Source: Chloroflexota bacterium
Lineage (GTDB): Bacteria > Chloroflexota > Chloroflexia > Thermomicrobiales > UBA6265
Reading direction: 5' to 3'
Assembly: GCA_023392645.1 (NCBI GenBank)
Contig: JAEVYR010000332.1
Coordinates: 1-10,165 of the forward strand
Length of the DNA: 10,165 nt
Shown here: piece after piece, positions 6,634-10,165 of the stretch
How the letters are laid out: every line of letters begins with the position of its first letter
How positions within the stretch are numbered: position 1 is the first letter of the stretch
Translations under genes and position numbers: made by a program
The notes under the pieces: model-generated
The model's database searches: none
What the model saw: the letters and a program-made list of their open reading frames with translations, nothing else
Told to the model about the DNA's origin: nothing

Positions 6634-8124
6634 ATGTCGGACTCTCCCGCTCGCCGCATCCGCCGTCCGGGCGACCGGGTGGTTCGCCGCCGGGTCGAAC
6701 GGCAGCAGGTGATGCAGCTGCCGCCACCGCCTCGTCGCCGCGAGCCGCCGTCGCTGCGCAGCAACGCCAAGCGGTTCGCGCTCGGTTACACCGCGCTCGT
6801 GCTGGTCGCCACGCTCCTGCTGTCGTCGTCGCTGACCACCGAGGGCAGCTCCGGCACGCCGCTTGTCGACGCGCTCTTCACCGCGATCTCGGCCACATCC
6901 GTCACCGGTCTCGTCACCGTCGACACGCCCACGCACTGGAACCTGTTCGGGGAGATGCTGATCCTGCTGCTGATCCAGGCCGGCGGCATGGGGTTCATGG
7001 TCGGCGCGTCGGTCGTGCTGCTCACGATGCGGCGCACGCGGAGCCTGCGCGGCAGCCTCATCATGCGCGATGGCGCGCCGACGATCTCGCTGCATGAGGC
7101 GCGCAGCCTCTCCGGCCGCATCCTCCGGTTCATGCTCATCGCCGAGGCGATCGGCGCGGTGGTGCTCGCGATCGAATACCTGCCCGACAGCGACACCGTA
7201 TGGGACGCGGCCTGGTTCGGCCTCTTTCACGCCGTTTCGGCCTTCTGCAACGCTGGCTTCGACCTGCAGACGACCGACCATTCGCTCTATGGCTTCCGCG
7301 ACTCGGCCCTGATCGACCTGACCGTGATGCTCCTGATTCAGGGAGGGGCGCTGTCGTTCGTCGTGTTCGCCGACATGTGGGACTGGCGAAAGCTGCTCGC
7401 GCCCGCCCGCTTCCGACCCCGACGCTTCTGGCAGCGACTCACGCTCGACACGAAGCTGATCCTCACCACCAACCTGGTGCTGGTCATCGCCGGCGCCGCC
7501 GCCTTCGCCGCCATCGAGTGGAACGCCACCCTCGCCTACATCGCCGAACCCCACAACAAGGCGATGGCGGCGGTGTTCCAGAGCGTCTCGGCGCGCACCG
7601 CCGGCTTCGCGACGATCGATTACGACAGCGCGCACCACGCCACGCTCTTCATCTGGATCGGGCTGATGATGATCGGTGGCGCCTCGGCCTCGACCGCCGG
7701 CGGTGTCAAGCTGGCGACGTTCGCGGTCGTCGTGCTGGCGATCGTCTCGACGTTGCGGGGGCAAAGCGAGCCGCAGGTCGCGGGCAAGCGCATCCCGACG
7801 CCGCTTGTCTTCCGGGCGCTGACGATCATCGCGCTGTTCATCATCACCCACTTCGCGCTGACACTGACGCTGGTGCTCACCGAGGACACGATCGGCGGGA
7901 ACGACTTCGCCTTCCTGCCGCTGATGTTCGAGACGATGAGCGGGCTGGCGACGGTCGGGGTCTCGACCGGGATCACGCCCAATCTCTCCGAGGCCGGCAA
8001 ACTGGTGCTGTGCCTGACGATGTTCATCGGCCGGCTGGGACCGCTGACGGCGGTGTACGCGCTGCAACGTCGCGAGACCCGGCAGTCGTACTCGTTCCCC
8101 GAGGCCTACGTCCGGATGGGGTGA
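6634..8124 (+). CDS. ktrB: KtrB/TrkH-type K+ channel subunit
   Basis: A 496-residue polytopic membrane protein of the SKT (Trk/Ktr/HKT) superfamily that carries K+ inward, probably coupled to Na+ or H+. Four repeated membrane-pore-membrane units are visible. Their filter segments are TSVTGL (88-93), FCNAGF (204-209), ARTAGF (320-325) and ATVGVSTG (439-446), each with the key glycine (G92, G208, G324, G442). GGASASTAGGVK (348-359) is the flexible loop that blocks the pore below the filter. GRLGPL (466-471) holds the conserved arginine (R467) of the fourth unit and is a KtrB-like feature. Unusually, about 45 mostly Arg/Pro-rich residues precede the first helix, more than typical KtrB. The start codon ATG 6634 has only a distant GAGGG (6616-6620), so translation may be coupled to the gene in front. 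No hairpin is seen in the 41 bases before the convergent peptidase gene. Confidence 0.9.
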   Translation: MSDSPARRIRRPGDRVVRRRVERQQVMQLPPPPRRREPPSLRSNAKRFALGYTALVLVATLLLSSSLTTEGSSGTPLVDALFTAISATSVTGLVTVDTPTHWNLFGEMLILLLIQAGGMGFMVGASVVLLTMRRTRSLRGSLIMRDGAPTISLHEARSLSGRILRFMLIAEAIGAVVLAIEYLPDSDTVWDAAWFGLFHAVSAFCNAGFDLQTTDHSLYGFRDSALIDLTVMLLIQGGALSFVVFADMWDWRKLLAPARFRPRRFWQRLTLDTKLILTTNLVLVIAGAAAFAAIEWNATLAYIAEPHNKAMAAVFQSVSARTAGFATIDYDSAHHATLFIWIGLMMIGGASASTAGGVKLATFAVVVLAIVSTLRGQSEPQVAGKRIPTPLVFRALTIIALFIITHFALTLTLVLTEDTIGGNDFAFLPLMFETMSGLATVGVSTGITPNLSEAGKLVLCLTMFIGRLGPLTAVYALQRRETRQSYSFPEAYVRMG

Positions 8125-8165
8125 TGCCGAACGCGGCGACGCGCGGGCAAGACCTCCCCTGCGGG

Positions 8166-10091
8166 TTACTGCTGGCCGGGAATCACCCAGCGGTCGAGCC
8201 AGGCAACGATCTGCGCCATCAGGTCGACCTGGTGCTCGCGCTCGAGAACCGGGTGCGCTTCGCGCGGATAGCGGACGAACCGCACCGGCACGCCGGCCTG
8301 CTGCAACGCCCGGAAGAACTCCTGACCCTGCGTCGGATGTACGCGCAGGTCGGCGTCGCCGTGAAGGATCAGCGTCGGCGTCGTGACTTTCGACGCCTCG
8401 CGGATCGGCGATCCCTTGGCGTAGTAGTCCCACGTCCGCTCGTCGTACGGGTGGCCGGGGTACAGCAGCTCGTTCACCGCCGGGATATCGCCGGCGCCGT
8501 GATCCGATGTCAGGTTGGCGACGCCGGCGCCCATCACCGCCGCCGCGAACATCCGCGTTTGCGTGATCGTGCGCGCGGTCAGGTAGCCGCCCCAGCTCCA
8601 GCCGCCGATAGCCAGCCGTGTCGAGTCGGCGATGCCGCGCTCGATCATCGCCTGCGCGCCGGCGACAAGGTCCTTCGACTCGCCGAAGCCGACGTCGTCC
8701 TGCAGCAACTTCTCGAACGCCGAGCCGTAGCCAGTGCTGCCGCGCGGGTTCGGCATCAGCACCGCCCAGCCGCGGCTGACCAGCATCTGGGCCCAATCGT
8801 GCCAGTCGAGCCGAAGACTGTCCTCCCACTGCCATGCGGGGCCGCCGTGGACCTCGACGAAGAGGGGCGCCGGCCCCTCGACGCCGGCGGGACGGTAGAG
8901 CAGTCCCTCGATCTCGACGCCGTCGAAGCTCGACCAGCGCACCAGCTCCGCGCGCGTCAACCGATCCTCGAGGTCGGCGTTGAGGTTCGTGACCTTCGCT
9001 GTCGAGCCGTCGCGGGTGATGGACCAGACGTTCTCCGGCTCGTCACTGGCCGACCAGACGAACGCGACCCGCTGGCCGTCGCCGGAAACCGAGATGCCGG
9101 CCTCGACCGAGCCGCGCTCGGCCAGCGCGCCGGGCGAGAGCATCTCCCGCCGGCCGTCGGCGAGCGAGACGGCGTAGAGCCGGCCGTGCGTGCCCTCGAC
9201 GATCACGGCGAGCACCGACGCCTGATCGGTCGGGTCGGCGATGATGTCGTACGCAACACCGCGCAGCTCCGGCAGCACGTTCCACTTGTCCTGCCCGTCC
9301 CAGTCGACGACCCAGATCGATGGCGAGGGGTCGGCGCGGTGGTCGTTGGCGAGCAGCGCGATCACGCGGCGGCCGTCGATCTCGCGAACGACCGGACCGC
9401 CCGGCGCGATCGGGAAGGTTGCGATTTCCACCTCGGCGCCGCCGGTCGCCGGCACCCGCGCCAGGCGGCTGGTGCTGAACAGGGCGTTGGCGGTCGGCAG
9501 GGTGGTCGTCACGATGACGAGCTCGGCGCTGTCCGGCGCCCAGGCGAAGTCGCGAACGCTGCGGGAGCCGGTCGTCAGGCAACGGCGCTTGCCGGTGTCG
9601 GGTTCGATCAGCCACAGGCGGTCGTGCTTGACGTCCTCCTCGACGCGCACCCAGTCGCGCTTCTCTTCCTTGTCCATCTTTTCGGCCTCGGTTTCCGGGT
9701 CGCGCATGATGAAGGCGATGTGGCGGCCATCGGGCGACCACCGAAGCTGGCTGATCTCGCCGCGGAGGTCGCCGACCTGCCGGGCCTCGCCGCCGTCGGG
9801 GCGGATCACGAAGATTCCCGCCGTTTCGTCCTTGTCGTCGCGGGTCGAAAGGAAGGCGAGGCGGCCGTCGGGGGACCAGTCGGGATCGGAGGCGCCGGCA
9901 TTGCCGCTCGTGAACGCAAACGGCTCGCCGCCGTCGCGCGACATCCAAATCTGCGAGGTGGCGCGGTCGTCCTTCGTCGAGACATGCTTGCGCACCCAGG
10001 CGATGGCGCCGCCGTCGGGCGCGACCCCAGGCGAGCGGGCGGTGACGCGGTCGGCGATGGTCTCGAAGGGAATCGGATCGTGGTGTGGCAT
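8166..10091 (-). CDS. S9 family serine peptidase (prolyl oligopeptidase/acylaminoacyl-peptidase-like)
   Basis: A 641-residue cytoplasmic oligopeptidase with no signal peptide. The N-terminal part (about 1-380) is a beta-propeller with WD40-like PD40 repeats, for example WSPDGR at 72-77 and 118-123 and WAPDS at 184-188. It filters substrates by size. The C-terminal alpha/beta-hydrolase domain has HGG (415-417, oxyanion region), the nucleophile S499 in GGWSWGGYL, D581 in LHGDADLRV and H613 in REAHPV, a complete catalytic triad. Length and arrangement match S9C acylaminoacyl-peptidase or dipeptidyl-peptidase-like members that cut short peptides. The Ser-flanking Trp residues (GWSWGG) are common in this branch. 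The start at ATG 10091 has GAGGA (complement of 10101-10105) 9 bases upstream. The gene stands alone on its strand here and meets ktrB tail to tail. The exact peptide specificity cannot be read. Confidence 0.93.
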   Translation of the reverse strand: MPHHDPIPFETIADRVTARSPGVAPDGGAIAWVRKHVSTKDDRATSQIWMSRDGGEPFAFTSGNAGASDPDWSPDGRLAFLSTRDDKDETAGIFVIRPDGGEARQVGDLRGEISQLRWSPDGRHIAFIMRDPETEAEKMDKEEKRDWVRVEEDVKHDRLWLIEPDTGKRRCLTTGSRSVRDFAWAPDSAELVIVTTTLPTANALFSTSRLARVPATGGAEVEIATFPIAPGGPVVREIDGRRVIALLANDHRADPSPSIWVVDWDGQDKWNVLPELRGVAYDIIADPTDQASVLAVIVEGTHGRLYAVSLADGRREMLSPGALAERGSVEAGISVSGDGQRVAFVWSASDEPENVWSITRDGSTAKVTNLNADLEDRLTRAELVRWSSFDGVEIEGLLYRPAGVEGPAPLFVEVHGGPAWQWEDSLRLDWHDWAQMLVSRGWAVLMPNPRGSTGYGSAFEKLLQDDVGFGESKDLVAGAQAMIERGIADSTRLAIGGWSWGGYLTARTITQTRMFAAAVMGAGVANLTSDHGAGDIPAVNELLYPGHPYDERTWDYYAKGSPIREASKVTTPTLILHGDADLRVHPTQGQEFFRALQQAGVPVRFVRYPREAHPVLEREHQVDLMAQIVAWLDRWVIPGQQ

Positions 10092-10141
10092 GGATGTGCT
10101 TCCTCAGACTGAGCGATAGCGGCGGGCGGGGCCCGACAAAC

Positions 10142-10161
10142 GGCCGGCACAGGGCCGGCAC
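10142..10161. repeat. Short direct repeat upstream of the peptidase gene, at the window edge
   Basis: GGCCGGCAC occurs at 10142-10150 and again at 10153-10161, a period of 11 bases, about 50 bases upstream of the peptidase start. Each copy contains the palindrome GCCGGC. The window ends 4 bases later, so this may be the truncated edge of a longer intergenic repeat, or chance in GC-rich DNA. Confidence 0.3.
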
Positions 10162-10165
10162 TACG

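Noticed and set aside
8125..8165. Possible terminator between the convergent ktrB and peptidase genes
   Set aside because: No inverted repeat longer than three or four bases and no T-tract is present in the 41 bases.
6370..8835. An 821-codon minus-strand open frame opposite ktrA/ktrB
   Set aside because: Low-complexity Arg/Asp/Glu/Gly-rich translation antisense to two clearly recognised genes; a by-product of GC-rich third positions.
7200..10112. A 970-codon open frame on the plus strand across the end of ktrB and the whole S9 peptidase gene
   Set aside because: It lies antisense to a peptidase with a complete catalytic triad and overlaps the channel gene in another frame. Its protein is Arg/Asp/Ala/His-rich with no recognisable domain, as expected from high-GC shadow frames.

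Overview
This is a GC-rich bacterial window, densely coded on both strands. It has Shine-Dalgarno-led ATG and GTG starts, one twin-arginine secretion signal and no RNA genes, phage genes, transposases or CRISPR arrays. The base composition, the gene mix and the short GC-rich palindromes between genes would fit a Chloroflexota (Thermomicrobia-like) or actinobacterial chromosome. That placement is inference; nothing in the window fixes the taxon.

Layout. (1) 4-480, plus strand: two small, mutually similar two-helix membrane proteins in tandem, function unknown. They converge on the next block across a strong hairpin at 517-546. (2) 565-3386, minus strand: a Tat-exported, PotD-like (spermidine/putrescine-type) solute-binding protein followed 89 bases later by a YtcJ-like metal-dependent amidohydrolase, probably one transcript. 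No permease or ATPase is present. (3) 3387-3642: a divergent promoter region. (4) 3643-5747, plus strand: a Gfo/Idh/MocA-family NAD(P)-dependent dehydrogenase and an aldo/keto reductase, separated by about 107 bases holding a 33-base imperfect palindrome. A convincing intrinsic terminator lies at 5801-5830. (5) 5914-8124, plus strand: a two-gene potassium uptake operon, a KtrA/TrkA-type regulatory subunit followed 9 bases later by a KtrB/TrkH-type channel subunit. (6) 8166-10091, minus strand: a cytoplasmic S9 (prolyl oligopeptidase family) serine peptidase that converges on ktrB. The last 24 bases hold a short 11-base-period direct repeat cut by the window edge.

How the genes work together. 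The clearest functional unit is the K+ transporter: KtrA forms the cytoplasmic nucleotide-gated ring on the KtrB pore. The binding protein and amidohydrolase suggest capture of a cationic or amide-type solute and its intracellular hydrolysis, but the substrate is unknown and the transport machinery must be elsewhere. The Gfo/Idh and AKR genes are both NAD(P)-linked redox enzymes of carbonyl or sugar-type substrates, and may act in sequence; this is only suggested by their adjacency. I see no clearly new biological system here. The most open points are the tandem small membrane proteins, the orphan binding protein/amidohydrolase pair and the intergenic palindromes.
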